Assembly: GCA_964420975.1 (NCBI GenBank)
Contig: CAYQVH010000009.1
Location: 60,016-124,015 of the forward strand
DNA: 64,000 nt
Direction: 5' to 3'
Origin: Accumulibacter sp964420975
GTDB lineage: Bacteria > Pseudomonadota > Gammaproteobacteria > Burkholderiales > Rhodocyclaceae
The notes beneath the pieces were generated by a model, which did no database searches, was not told the DNA's origin, and saw only the letters and a list, made by a program, of their open reading frames with translations. The position numbers and the translations under genes were made by a program. Below, one piece after another: positions 51,690-60,594 of this stretch (position 1 is its first letter; each line of letters opens with the position of its first letter).

Positions 51690-53714
51690 TCAGAGCACCG
51701 CTGCCAGGCGCGTCCCTTGATCGATCGCACGCTTGGCGTCAAGTTCGCTGGCAACGTCGGCACCACCGATCAGCGATAGCGGCACGCCGGCAACCCGCAA
51801 ACCGTCTTCGAGCTCGCGTCGCGGTTCCTGCCCGGCACAAACGATCACATGGTCGACTGCCAGACACTGCGGCTTTCCGTCAATGACGACGTGCAGTCCG
51901 GCCTCGTCAATCCGCTCGTAAGTCACTCCGGAGAGCATTTGCACGCCACGCTTCTTCAGCAAGGTGCGCCGAATCCAGCCCGTCGTCTTTGCCAAACCGT
52001 CGCCGACCTTGCTCGTCTTTCGCTGCAGCAACCAGACCTGGCGTTGTGTGGGCTCCGGAATCGGGGCCTTGAGGCCCCCGCGCTGCGCGTACTCACCGTC
52101 GATTCCCCATTCGTCCCGAAAGCGCACGACGTCGTCACGATCGTCGTCGACGTGGGTCAGAAACTCGGCGACGTCGAAGCCAATGCCGCCGGCGCCGAGA
52201 ATTGCGACACGCCGACCGGCCACCCGATAGCCTTCGAGCAAATCGGCGTAGGAAATCACCTTGCTGTGCTCGATTCCCGGCAACTCCGGCCGTCGGGGAA
52301 CGATACCGGTCGCCAGCACGACGTGGTCGAAACGGCCGTCGACCAGATCGGCAACCTGGCACGTACGCCCGAGTTCGATCGACACGCTGCTTGCGCGCAG
52401 GCGATGCGCAAAATAGCGCAGCGTTTCGGCAAACTCCTCTTTACCCGGAATGCGGCGAGCCAGATTGAACTGACCGCCGATTTCGCTCGCCGCTTCGAAC
52501 AGCGTCACCTGGTGACCACGCTCTGCCGCCGTCAGCGCACACGCCATCCCCGCGGGTCCGGCGCCAACGACCGCGAGGTTCTTGGCGCGTTTTGTCGGCT
52601 CGATCCGCAACTCGGTTTCGCGGCAGGCGCGCGGATTGACCAGGCAATAGGTCAGGCGGCCCTCAAAAATCTCGTCGAGACACGCCTGATTACACGCAAT
52701 ACACGTGTTGATCTCGTCGGCACGACCCGCCGCCGCCTTCGCCACGAAAGCGGCGTCCGCGAGAAACGGACGCGCCATCGACACCATGTCGGCACAACCC
52801 GACGCGATGACGTCCTCCGCGACTTCCGGCGTATTGATACGATTGGTCGTCACCAGGGGAACATCGACCTCGCCCATCAATCGCTTGGTCACCCAAACGA
52901 AAGCGGCGCGCGGAACCATCGTCGCGATCGTCGGTATGCGCGCTTCGTGCCAGCCGATGCCGGTGTTGATCAGCGTCGCCCCAGCCGCCGCGACGGCTTT
53001 TGCGAGACTGACGATTTCTTCCCACGAGCTGCCCCCTTCCACGAGGTCGAGCATCGACAATCGGAAAATGACGATAAAGTGGGCTCCGACGGCCTCCCGA
53101 ACGCGACGAACCGCCTCCACGGCGAAACGACTGCGGTTTTCGAAGCTGCCCCCCCAGCGGTCCTGGCGAAAGTTGGTCTGCTGCGCGACGAACTGGTTGA
53201 TCAGGTAGCCTTCCGACCCCATGATCTCGACGCCGTCATAACCGGCAAGCTGCGCCAGCTTGGCGCAGCGGGCGTAGTCGTTGAGCGTGCGCTCGATATC
53301 CTCCTCGGCGAGTTCACGCGGACGAACTGGCGAAATCGGCGCCTGCACGGCCGACGGGGCGACTGCGCCACGATGATAGGCATAGCGACCGGTGTGCAGA
53401 ATCTGCATGGCGATCTTGCCACCCGCGCGATGAACGGCATCGGTGATTTGCCGGTGCAGCTCCGCCTGCGCCTCGTTGTCGAGGACGGCCGCTCCCGGCA
53501 TGACGATCCCCTCCTGATTGGGGGCAATACCTCCGGTGACAATCAATCCGACACCGCCGCGCGCACGCTCGGCGTAGAAGGCTGCCAATCGCGAAAAGCC
53601 GTCGGGCGCTTCTTCGAGTCCGGTGTGCATCGAGCCCATCAAGACGCGATTCTTCAGCGTCGTAAAACCGAGATCGAGCGGTGAGAGCAGATGGGGATAG
53701 GGGGTGCGAAGCAT
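51690..53714 (-). CDS. fadH: NADPH-dependent 2,4-dienoyl-CoA reductase-type flavoenzyme
   Basis: A 674-residue OYE-type flavoprotein of the FadH family. The N-terminal TIM barrel binds FMN. CIACNQACLDEIFEGR with a later CLVNPRAC holds a [4Fe-4S] cluster, and GAGPAGMACAL and GAGGIGFDVAEF are the FAD and NADPH loops. It reduces 2,4-dienoyl-CoA intermediates so unsaturated fatty acids can enter beta-oxidation. ATG 53714 (MLRTPYPHLLSPLDLG) is the family start; longer frame codons overlap the promoter. Some related family members act on other enones. Confidence 0.92.
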   Translation of the reverse strand: MLRTPYPHLLSPLDLGFTTLKNRVLMGSMHTGLEEAPDGFSRLAAFYAERARGGVGLIVTGGIAPNQEGIVMPGAAVLDNEAQAELHRQITDAVHRAGGKIAMQILHTGRYAYHRGAVAPSAVQAPISPVRPRELAEEDIERTLNDYARCAKLAQLAGYDGVEIMGSEGYLINQFVAQQTNFRQDRWGGSFENRSRFAVEAVRRVREAVGAHFIVIFRLSMLDLVEGGSSWEEIVSLAKAVAAAGATLINTGIGWHEARIPTIATMVPRAAFVWVTKRLMGEVDVPLVTTNRINTPEVAEDVIASGCADMVSMARPFLADAAFVAKAAAGRADEINTCIACNQACLDEIFEGRLTYCLVNPRACRETELRIEPTKRAKNLAVVGAGPAGMACALTAAERGHQVTLFEAASEIGGQFNLARRIPGKEEFAETLRYFAHRLRASSVSIELGRTCQVADLVDGRFDHVVLATGIVPRRPELPGIEHSKVISYADLLEGYRVAGRRVAILGAGGIGFDVAEFLTHVDDDRDDVVRFRDEWGIDGEYAQRGGLKAPIPEPTQRQVWLLQRKTSKVGDGLAKTTGWIRRTLLKKRGVQMLSGVTYERIDEAGLHVVIDGKPQCLAVDHVIVCAGQEPRRELEDGLRVAGVPLSLIGGADVASELDAKRAIDQGTRLAAVL

Positions 53715-53757
53715 CGAAAAGATCCTGGAAGCCGTTGGCAAGAAAAAGTCGCCGTGA

Positions 53758-53778
53758 ATTATAGCAAGCATTCGCTTG
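53758..53778 (-). promoter_or_regulatory. fadH promoter -10 with overlapping palindromic operator
   Basis: On the minus strand a perfect TATAAT (53763-53758) is preceded directly by CAAGC-GAAT-GCTTG (53778-53765), a five-base inverted repeat with a four-base spacer. The dyad fills the space between -10 and -35, an ideal repressor position. The TetR product of the same operon is the obvious candidate to bind it. Confidence 0.6.
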
Positions 53779-53939
53779 TTTGACCGGGAGCCGACCCCGC
53801 ACACGCCGTTTCGAGCGCCGGCAGTGCTGTGCTTTTTCCCGCCGCGCATTGACTCTCCTTGTCATAAGCGGTATTTCTTGCAAGCGAAGTGATTATGCCA
53901 ATCCACTTCACTTACGCGCATTTCCAAAGGAGAGCTACC

Positions 53940-54356
53940 TTGGCGAAAAAGAAGGGAAAGAAGGCGTCGGCGAAGGCCGACACACACGCCGCACAAACTC
54001 CGGCCGTCGATCCGATTGCAGCCTTGCAAGATCGCGTGACGGCGCTTGAAGAGCAACTGGCGCAGTTGGCGATGAAGGAAGGGCCCGCGGGTCCAGCGGG
54101 TCCGACAGGCCCGGGGGGAGCCAAAGGCGAACGCGGACCGCAAGGGCCAAAAGGCGAGAAAGGAGAAACCGGACCCGCCGGACCGGCAGGTCCCGCCGGG
54201 CCACAGGGACCCCAAGGAGCGCCAGGAGCCGCAGGACCGAAAGGGCCCGAGGGCCCGCCGGGACCGAAGGGGCCGGCAGGAGCCGCCGGCGCCAAAGGTC
54301 CTGCCGGTCCGGCAGGACCTGCGGGGCCGCCTGGACCGGCTGCTGGCGAGGGCTGA
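53940..54356 (+). CDS. collagen-like Gly-X-Y repeat protein, TTG start
   Basis: A 138-residue protein. Residues 1-47 are Lys/Ala-rich with a short heptad helix (IAALQDRVTALEEQLAQLA) suited to trimerisation. Residues 48-134 are 29 uninterrupted Gly-X-Y triplets rich in GPA, GPK and GPQ, with charged triplets GER, GEK and GET. No signal peptide or anchor is visible, so it may be cytoplasmic or released by an unknown route. TTG 53940 has AAAGGAG at good spacing; GTG 53889 and ATG 53895 lack one. It converges on the caspase gene 97 bases away. Confidence 0.85.
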   Translation: MAKKKGKKASAKADTHAAQTPAVDPIAALQDRVTALEEQLAQLAMKEGPAGPAGPTGPGGAKGERGPQGPKGEKGETGPAGPAGPAGPQGPQGAPGAAGPKGPEGPPGPKGPAGAAGAKGPAGPAGPAGPPGPAAGEG

Positions 54357-54418
54357 CGAAAAGCCGTTACGCGCCCGAACGGCGGTGCTGCGACGCGGTA
54401 CCGCCGCTCTTTCGTCAC

Positions 54419-54449
54419 GCGCGGTAGCGCCTGACCAGCGCTGCCGCGC
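54419..54449. repeat. hairpin between collagen-like and caspase genes
   Basis: GCGCGGTAGCG (54419-54429) pairs with CGCTGCCGCGC (54439-54449) with one G-U pair in the RNA and a nine-base loop. No T run follows on either strand. It could be a Rho-dependent or bidirectional end structure for the convergent genes. Confidence 0.4.
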
Positions 54450-54453
54450 CCGA

Positions 54454-55317
54454 TCAATAGGCGATCGCCTGCGTACGATTGGTCGCGTTGCCTTCCAGTT
54501 GCGGTGTCTGGGCAAAGCTCTTCTTCATCAGGGCGCGCATCTTGCTGATCACCTGCTTGCGCGACAACTTGTTCTGCGTCTCACGCATCACTTTGACGAA
54601 GTAATAGGTGAAGGCTCCGTTGTAGCGTCCGTCAAAGAACGCATCGGCGCTGGTCTGGTTCGCTTTGCAGCCGGTCCACAGCACGTGGTGAGCCCCGGCA
54701 ACCGCCGCCTTGCTGTCGACGACGCCCTTCTTGCTGCGGACGGGAGGACGATCGAGCGTAAAGCCGCGCACTTTGGCCAGCTTACGTTCAAACTCGTGGT
54801 CGGGCGGAGCAATGAAGCGCGGTCGCGGTGCGTGCAAGCCAAACTCGGCGTTGCGCAAACCGGTCCCACTGTGACAGGTGTCCAGATACACTTCGAGCAA
54901 CACGCCGGGCGGCAGCTGGACAAAAAGGTCATGGAACTCGTCATCGCAGATGATGTGTTCGGGATCCCAGCTGCCACCGCTCTCGGCGATGTCGTACGGG
55001 ACAAAAGCCTCGTCCTTGCCATCGGGCTCGTCACCACTCGTGTCGTTCATCTGTGTGCCATGCGACGACAGGCTGAAGACCAGATAGTTGAGCTGACCGG
55101 CTTTTGCGTCGGCGACCATGGCGCCGAGCTTGGTCATGATGTTCGCCTTGGTCGCCTGCGCGTCGGTCAGCGTCGTCATCTCGGCCGCCTTGAAGCCGAG
55201 CAGATCCTTGTACATGCCGGCCATGTCCTTGGCATCATTGACGCAACCATTGAGGGCAAACTGCGGATAGTTCGCGAACTTGTTGATTCCCACAAACAGA
55301 GCTCTCTTGCCAGCCAT
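54454..55317 (-). CDS. caspase-fold cysteine protease (peptidase C14, orthocaspase-like)
   Basis: A 287-residue single-domain caspase-like protein. RALFVGINKFANYP opens the p20-like domain. The catalytic His is in FSLSSHGTQ (His86) and the Cys in YLDTCHSGT (Cys148), so the dyad is intact. Acidic DEPDGKDEAFVPYD resembles the S1 pocket region of metacaspases, which cleave after Arg/Lys. There is no signal peptide or added regulatory domain, so activation would need a partner. ATG 55317 follows AAAGGAG (rc of 55320-55330). It faces the collagen-like gene. Confidence 0.9.
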   Translation of the reverse strand: MAGKRALFVGINKFANYPQFALNGCVNDAKDMAGMYKDLLGFKAAEMTTLTDAQATKANIMTKLGAMVADAKAGQLNYLVFSLSSHGTQMNDTSGDEPDGKDEAFVPYDIAESGGSWDPEHIICDDEFHDLFVQLPPGVLLEVYLDTCHSGTGLRNAEFGLHAPRPRFIAPPDHEFERKLAKVRGFTLDRPPVRSKKGVVDSKAAVAGAHHVLWTGCKANQTSADAFFDGRYNGAFTYYFVKVMRETQNKLSRKQVISKMRALMKKSFAQTPQLEGNATNRTQAIAY

Positions 55318-55505
55318 ACGATCTCTCCTTTCAATGCCGCAGCACAGGGGACAGGCGATGGCGCGGCGTCCATCGTTGGCGCATTATGCGACTACCATGT
55401 GTGTGCCGCAATGGGAGACAACCCCGATAAACCTCGTCTGGTGATTGTTACAATTGAAAATTCTGATCCGCTCAGAGGCGATTGCGTCGCCCCAGCGCTC
55501 GGCCA

Positions 55506-57941
55506 ATGACCACCAAACCGGGACGTAACGACCCTTGCCCTTGCGGCAGTGGCCGGAAGTACAAGTCGTGCTGTCTGCTGCAGCCGTCACGGCGCGTGAC
55601 TCCCGTGGTTTCACCTCAGTCGCCGCGTGGACGGATGCTGATGGCGCTCCTCAACAGTGGCCGCCATCGTGAACTCGAAGCGGCCCTCGCGCCGCTGCTG
55701 GAGACCGAGGCGAACTCGGCATTCCTCTGGGGACTGCTCGGCGCGTGTTGGCAGCTGCAGGGTAGAGACGGGCTTTTCGCCTTTGAAAAGGCGGTCGCCT
55801 TCGCCCCCGACGACGCCGAAGCTCAGGTCAACCTGGCGACGGTGCTGGCTGAGCGCGGCGCCACGGCAGCAGCCATCGATCGCCTGCGCCAAGCCCTCGC
55901 TCGACACCCGAATCACTTGCGCGGTCGTCTGCAGCTCGCGCACACGCTGGCTCGCGCCGGCGACAACAAGGCCGCAGCCAAAGCCTATCGCGAGTTGTTG
56001 ACTACCGCTCCGTCTTGCCTCGAGGCGCTGCTCGGCTTATCGACCGCGAGCCTTCATCTGGGCGACCTGGCCACTGCGGAGGATTGCTGCCGACAGGCAC
56101 TCGCGCTCGCTCCGCAAAGCGCCGACGCTCATTTCTGCCTTGGCGAGCTGCGTCGCCGACAGGGGCGCCTCGTCGAGGCGCGAGACGCCTACGCTGACGC
56201 GGTTCGACGCGCTCCGGCACACGTGCTGGCGCGCAACAACTGGGGAAGCGCGTTGATCGAGCTTGGGCAACCGAGGGAAGCGGAAACGGTGCTCCGCGAG
56301 GCGTTGCGGCAGGCGCCCGATCACTGCGATGTGCTGGCCAATCTGGCCCGGCTGTTTGCTGACCAGCATCGTTTTGCCGAGGCCTGCGCTCTGCTCGAAA
56401 AACTAGTGCGCTGGCGTCGCACCGACCCCGATCCGCTGGCCCGACTGGGCTGGCTCCGGCACGAGCTGGGCCAGCCGCTGGCAGCCGAGGAAGCGCTGCA
56501 GCAAGCGATCGAACTGGCCCCCGAGCGCAACGACCTGCGCTGGCTGCGCGCGCTGTCACTGCTCCCGATAATGACCCACCGCGCCGACGAGAGCCTCACC
56601 GCGAGCGAGCGCTTCGCCTCGGCACTGGACGATCTTGGCCGTCGAACCAAGAACCAGACGGTCGTCTTCCCTGGCCACCTCGTACCGCAGTTGCCCTTCC
56701 TGCTCGCCTATCGGCCAGGCAACCCCTGCCCGACGCTATCGGCCTTTGGCGAACTCCTGGTGCGACCGCAGTTGCCGGCCTCTCCGCCGCCAAAGAGAAC
56801 ACGGCTGCGCCTGCTGATCGTCTCGCAACACCTGCGCCGACATTCGGTGTGGGACATTCTCTTGCACGGATTGCTGCGCGAGATCGACCGCCGACAGTTC
56901 GAAGTCATCGTCTACCATCTTGGCTTCCTCGAAGACGAACAAACGGCACGGGCGAGGTCACTCGCCGAGTGCTGGCGCGACCGCGCCAGCGTCACCGACG
57001 CCGCAGCCTGGCGACAAAGGGTGATCGACGATGCGCCGGACGCGATCTATTACCCTGAAGTCGGCATGGATCCCGTAACCTGCAGCCTGGCGGCTCAGCG
57101 GCTCGCACCGCTTCAGCTCGCCGGCTGGGGACATCCGGTGACGAGCGGTCTGCCGACCATCGATTACTACGTGTCCGGCGAGCTGATCGAAGCCCCGAAC
57201 GCCGAAGCGCATTATTCCGAGCGCTTGGTCCGCCTGCCAGGCACCGGCTGCTACACCGTGCCCTGGTCTTGGCCCGAGCGAAATTCCGCGTCCCCCGTGA
57301 CGACGCTCCCCAACGCGGTCGGCGTGCGTTTCGTGCTTGCCCAACGAGCCTTCAAGTTCGAACCGGCTGACGACTTCCTCTACGCCGAGATCGCCGCCGG
57401 CGTCGGCGAAGCAACCTTCCTGCTCTTCTCGGACCCGGTCTACCCCTGGGCCAGCGAACAGTTGCGCCAGCGCCTGCAAAAGCGGTGCGACGATCGTCTG
57501 GGCAATGCCCTGGCCGCGCGCTTCGTCGTCTTGCCCTGGCTACCAGCCCCCGACTTCCTGGCGCTGCTCGACGCGTGTGACGTCTTTCTCGACTGTCCGG
57601 CGTTTTCCGGCTATACGACGGCCTGGCAGGCGCTGCACTGCGGTCTTCCCATAGTTACCCGCGAAGGTCCGTTCCTGCGTCAGCGTCTGGCCGCCGGATT
57701 GCTGCGCAAGGCCGGGCTGACGGCGACGATCGCCCACAGCAACGACGAATACATCCGGCTGGCGACGACGCTTGCCGCCGAGTCCGGCGAGCGAGTCCTC
57801 TGCCAGGAACGCCGTGAGCGGCAGCGCCGAGCAGCGAAGCAAGTGGATGGCGACCTCGACGTCGTTCGCGCGTTCGAGCAGCTGGTGCTCAACGCCTGCC
57901 GGGAAGACGACGAGCCTCCTTCGCCGGCAACCACGTCCTGA
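55506..57941 (+). CDS. SEC-C / TPR / O-GlcNAc transferase-like (SPINDLY family) protein
   Basis: About 811 residues. A zinc-binding SEC-C motif, RNDPCPCGSGRKYKSCC (Cys11, 13, 22, 23), is at the N-terminus. About nine or ten TPR units span residues 40-350 (for example AEDCCRQALALAPQSADAHFCLGEL). The C-terminal half is a GT41-type catalytic region with VSQHLRRHSVWDIL, LAGWGHPVTSGLPTIDYYVSG, a Lys in LAQRAFKFEPADD and DVFLDCPAFSGYTTAWQALHCGLPIVT. It probably glycosylates Ser/Thr of proteins or is a related sugar transferase. ATG 55506 lies just before the SEC-C motif; an earlier in-frame start at 55482 adds eight residues. Confidence 0.87.
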   Translation: MTTKPGRNDPCPCGSGRKYKSCCLLQPSRRVTPVVSPQSPRGRMLMALLNSGRHRELEAALAPLLETEANSAFLWGLLGACWQLQGRDGLFAFEKAVAFAPDDAEAQVNLATVLAERGATAAAIDRLRQALARHPNHLRGRLQLAHTLARAGDNKAAAKAYRELLTTAPSCLEALLGLSTASLHLGDLATAEDCCRQALALAPQSADAHFCLGELRRRQGRLVEARDAYADAVRRAPAHVLARNNWGSALIELGQPREAETVLREALRQAPDHCDVLANLARLFADQHRFAEACALLEKLVRWRRTDPDPLARLGWLRHELGQPLAAEEALQQAIELAPERNDLRWLRALSLLPIMTHRADESLTASERFASALDDLGRRTKNQTVVFPGHLVPQLPFLLAYRPGNPCPTLSAFGELLVRPQLPASPPPKRTRLRLLIVSQHLRRHSVWDILLHGLLREIDRRQFEVIVYHLGFLEDEQTARARSLAECWRDRASVTDAAAWRQRVIDDAPDAIYYPEVGMDPVTCSLAAQRLAPLQLAGWGHPVTSGLPTIDYYVSGELIEAPNAEAHYSERLVRLPGTGCYTVPWSWPERNSASPVTTLPNAVGVRFVLAQRAFKFEPADDFLYAEIAAGVGEATFLLFSDPVYPWASEQLRQRLQKRCDDRLGNALAARFVVLPWLPAPDFLALLDACDVFLDCPAFSGYTTAWQALHCGLPIVTREGPFLRQRLAAGLLRKAGLTATIAHSNDEYIRLATTLAAESGERVLCQERRERQRRAAKQVDGDLDVVRAFEQLVLNACREDDEPPSPATTS

Positions 57942-58104
57942 CGGCGGTTCAACAAGGTTCGGCCGACCGACCACCGCTGCCCCGGACCGCACAAGGCACC
58001 GAGCGCGCGTCATCGGCGCTCCTATCCTATACTTCGGCGTATGCCCCTCCGCCTCGCAACGCCCTCCTGTGTCGCCACAGCAACGGCCTGATCCGCGGCT
58101 CGCG

Positions 58105-60594
58105 ATGCGCGCGCAGTCGGTCGCGCGTTCGCTCCTCGCGATTTCGGGCGTGGTGTGCGTCGTGCTCGTCGTCTTTGGCCTGGTGCGTAGCCAACCGAGC
58201 GCGATTGAACTCACGCTCTTCGCGCTCGCAATCGCCACGCCGGCGCTTGCCGCGGGATCGATCCGTTTCGCGCCCAACCCGGTTGGCGTCCTGCTCGTCA
58301 CCAACCTCGCCGGCATTGCCTACGTTGCGATCTGGGCCTGGGTAACCGGCGGCCTGCTGTCTGCGGCGGCTCCTTGGCTGATTGCCCTGCTGGCGACGCT
58401 CGGCACTTTTGGACGGCCACGCGTATTACTGTTCACCTTGATCGCCGATGTTCTGGTTTTGATCAGCCTCTATTTCGCCACCCGCAAGGGGCTCTTGCCA
58501 CCGAGCCTGGTGAGTCAAGAGGAAGCGGCGACCCTGACCTTGCTTGCACAAGCCTCGTCGCTGGCGGTCGTCGCGATGGCGGCGATGATCGTCGTTCGTG
58601 GACGCGCCGCGGCCAAGGAAAGCATTCGCCGGGGCGAGCGCCATTTACAGCGTGTCGTCGATGGCATGCCGGCGTCGATCGCGCATCTCGACCACGCCGG
58701 CGGTGTCTTCCGTTATTCGTTTGCCAACCGGCGTTTTGCTGAGCTGTTTGGCAGGAAGCCGGCGGAAGTCGCGAGCCTGACCGTGGTCGACCTGCTTGGC
58801 GAGCCGACCTCTCGTGAGATCGAACCCGGTTTGCGACGCGTACTGCAAGGAGAGGTCGAACAATACGACCGCGCCCGGTCGATGGCCGACGGATCGACAC
58901 GCTACGATCGTGTCTGGCTGGTCCCGGAGCGAGCCGACGATGGGTCGGTACGGGGCATCTACGTGTTTGGCATCGACGACAGTGAGCGCAAGCGGGCGCT
59001 GCTCGCCCTCGAGGAAAGCCAGGCGAAGCTCGCCGAGGCGCAGTCGATGGCGCACGTCGGCCATTGGGAGTTCGACCTGGAAAGTGATCGCCTGGAGTGG
59101 AGCGACGAGGTATACCGAATCTATGGCCATCCGCCACAGAGCTTTGTTCCGCTTTTTCGCACCGACTATCTCGCCGCCACGCACGTCGCAGACCGGTCAG
59201 CCGTGCTCGCCGCGCTTGAACAGGTGTTGGCATCCGGCCCCCCCCTCGTTCTTGAGCATCGTATCGTTCGCCCGGATGGCCGCGAGCGGACAGTCGAAGT
59301 GCGGGCGCAGAAGCTGCATCGCGATGCTGGCGGCAAACCCTCGCGGGTGATCGGTGTTGTACTGGACGTCAGCGAGCGCAAGCAGATCGAGAGCCAGCTA
59401 GTCGTCGCCAAAGAGGCCGCCGAAGCGGCCAACCGGGCGAAGTCGGCTTTCCTGGCCAACATGAGCCACGAGATCAGGACGCCCATGAACGGCGTCATCG
59501 GCGTCGCCGAACTGCTCCTGCGCGAACCCCTGGCGGATCAGGCGAAGCGTTATGCGCAGACGATTCAGCGTTCGGGACGTGCGCTGCTCTCGGTACTCGA
59601 CGACGTTCTCGACCTGTCGAAGATCGAGGCCGGGCGACTGGAACTCGAATCCGTCAGGTTCGACCTGCCGGCGCTGGCCATCGAAATGGACGAACTGTTT
59701 ACCCAGGCGGCTCTGGCCAAGGGGACGACGCTAAGCGTCACGGTGACGTCCGACGTACCGCAGTGGGTCAGGGGCGACGTCGTTCGCCTGCGGCAAGTGC
59801 TGCTCAATCTGGTTTCGAACGCCGTCAAGTTTTGCGACGGCGGCACGATCGATCTCGAATTGCGGCGCCAGGACGACGGCGCCGTGCGCTTCACGATCCG
59901 CGACTCCGGCATCGGCATCGCCGCCGAGAAACAGTCACAGATTTTCGAAGCCTTCGCGCAAGCCGACACGACGACGACGCGGCGGTTTGGCGGCACCGGC
60001 CTGGGTTTGTCGATTGCTCGTGAGCTGGTGCGCATGATGGGCGGCGAGATCGTCGTACACAGCGCACCCGGAAAAGGTTCGTGTTTCCATTTCAGCCTCC
60101 CGTTAGCCGTGGCGCCAACACCCGCGGCGACGTATCGTGTTGCCGCGGCGACCCTTGCCGGACGTCGCGTCCTCGTCGTCGAGGACGAACCGGTAAACGC
60201 CGAAGTGACCAAAGCCCTGCTCAAGCATTGCGGCATCGAGGCCGTGCTGGCCACCAGTGGCGAACAGGCCTTGGTCGAGCACGCTCGCCAAGCGTTCGAC
60301 CTGATCCTCATGGACTGTCAAATGCCGGGGATCGACGGCTTCCAGACGACCCGGCGTATCCGGGAGAACGAACGGGAGAGCGGCGTCGCGCGTACGCCGG
60401 TGGTCGCGCTCACCGCGCATGCGATGGCCGGCTATCGCGAGGAGTGTCTGCAAGCGGGAATGGACGACTATCTGGCAAAGCCTTTTCAATGGGCGGCGCT
60501 GGAGGAGATCCTTGGCCGCTGGCTCGACGTCGACCGGGCAGGCGACTCAGCCAAAAAAGATCACTCGCAGCTTCTCGGCCAGACTCAGCCTTGA
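58105..60594 (+). CDS. membrane hybrid histidine kinase (PAS-PAS-HK-receiver)
   Basis: About 829 residues. Five to six N-terminal hydrophobic segments (residues about 5-170) form the sensor. Two PAS domains follow (about 190-315 and 320-440), then HisKA with the phospho-His in NMSHEIRTPMNGV, HATPase with NLVSNAVKF, DSGIGI and GGTGLGLSI, and a receiver with the Asp in LILMDCQMPG and KPF. No HPt domain is seen, so output requires a separate phosphotransfer protein. The frame extends into the preceding gene; ATG 58105 puts a basic end before the first helix. GTG 58069 is an alternative. Confidence 0.88.
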   Translation: MRAQSVARSLLAISGVVCVVLVVFGLVRSQPSAIELTLFALAIATPALAAGSIRFAPNPVGVLLVTNLAGIAYVAIWAWVTGGLLSAAAPWLIALLATLGTFGRPRVLLFTLIADVLVLISLYFATRKGLLPPSLVSQEEAATLTLLAQASSLAVVAMAAMIVVRGRAAAKESIRRGERHLQRVVDGMPASIAHLDHAGGVFRYSFANRRFAELFGRKPAEVASLTVVDLLGEPTSREIEPGLRRVLQGEVEQYDRARSMADGSTRYDRVWLVPERADDGSVRGIYVFGIDDSERKRALLALEESQAKLAEAQSMAHVGHWEFDLESDRLEWSDEVYRIYGHPPQSFVPLFRTDYLAATHVADRSAVLAALEQVLASGPPLVLEHRIVRPDGRERTVEVRAQKLHRDAGGKPSRVIGVVLDVSERKQIESQLVVAKEAAEAANRAKSAFLANMSHEIRTPMNGVIGVAELLLREPLADQAKRYAQTIQRSGRALLSVLDDVLDLSKIEAGRLELESVRFDLPALAIEMDELFTQAALAKGTTLSVTVTSDVPQWVRGDVVRLRQVLLNLVSNAVKFCDGGTIDLELRRQDDGAVRFTIRDSGIGIAAEKQSQIFEAFAQADTTTTRRFGGTGLGLSIARELVRMMGGEIVVHSAPGKGSCFHFSLPLAVAPTPAATYRVAAATLAGRRVLVVEDEPVNAEVTKALLKHCGIEAVLATSGEQALVEHARQAFDLILMDCQMPGIDGFQTTRRIRENERESGVARTPVVALTAHAMAGYREECLQAGMDDYLAKPFQWAALEEILGRWLDVDRAGDSAKKDHSQLLGQTQP

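Noticed and set aside
51849..53684. 611-residue plus-strand open frame
   Set aside because: Antisense to fadH and without motifs.
54075..54350. Repetitive DNA considered as a possible CRISPR or tandem repeat array
   Set aside because: The repetition has a nine-base codon-triplet period from Gly-X-Y coding, with no conserved direct repeats separated by spacers.
53912..54457. Gly/Pro-rich minus-strand frame resembling a collagen
   Set aside because: It is the complement of the Gly-X-Y gene; GGN/CCN repeats give Gly/Pro-rich sequence on both strands. The plus strand has the ribosome site and strict triplet periodicity.
54385..55509. 374-residue plus-strand open frame spanning the caspase gene
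   Set aside because: The minus strand encodes an intact caspase catalytic dyad with a good ribosome site; the plus frame has none.
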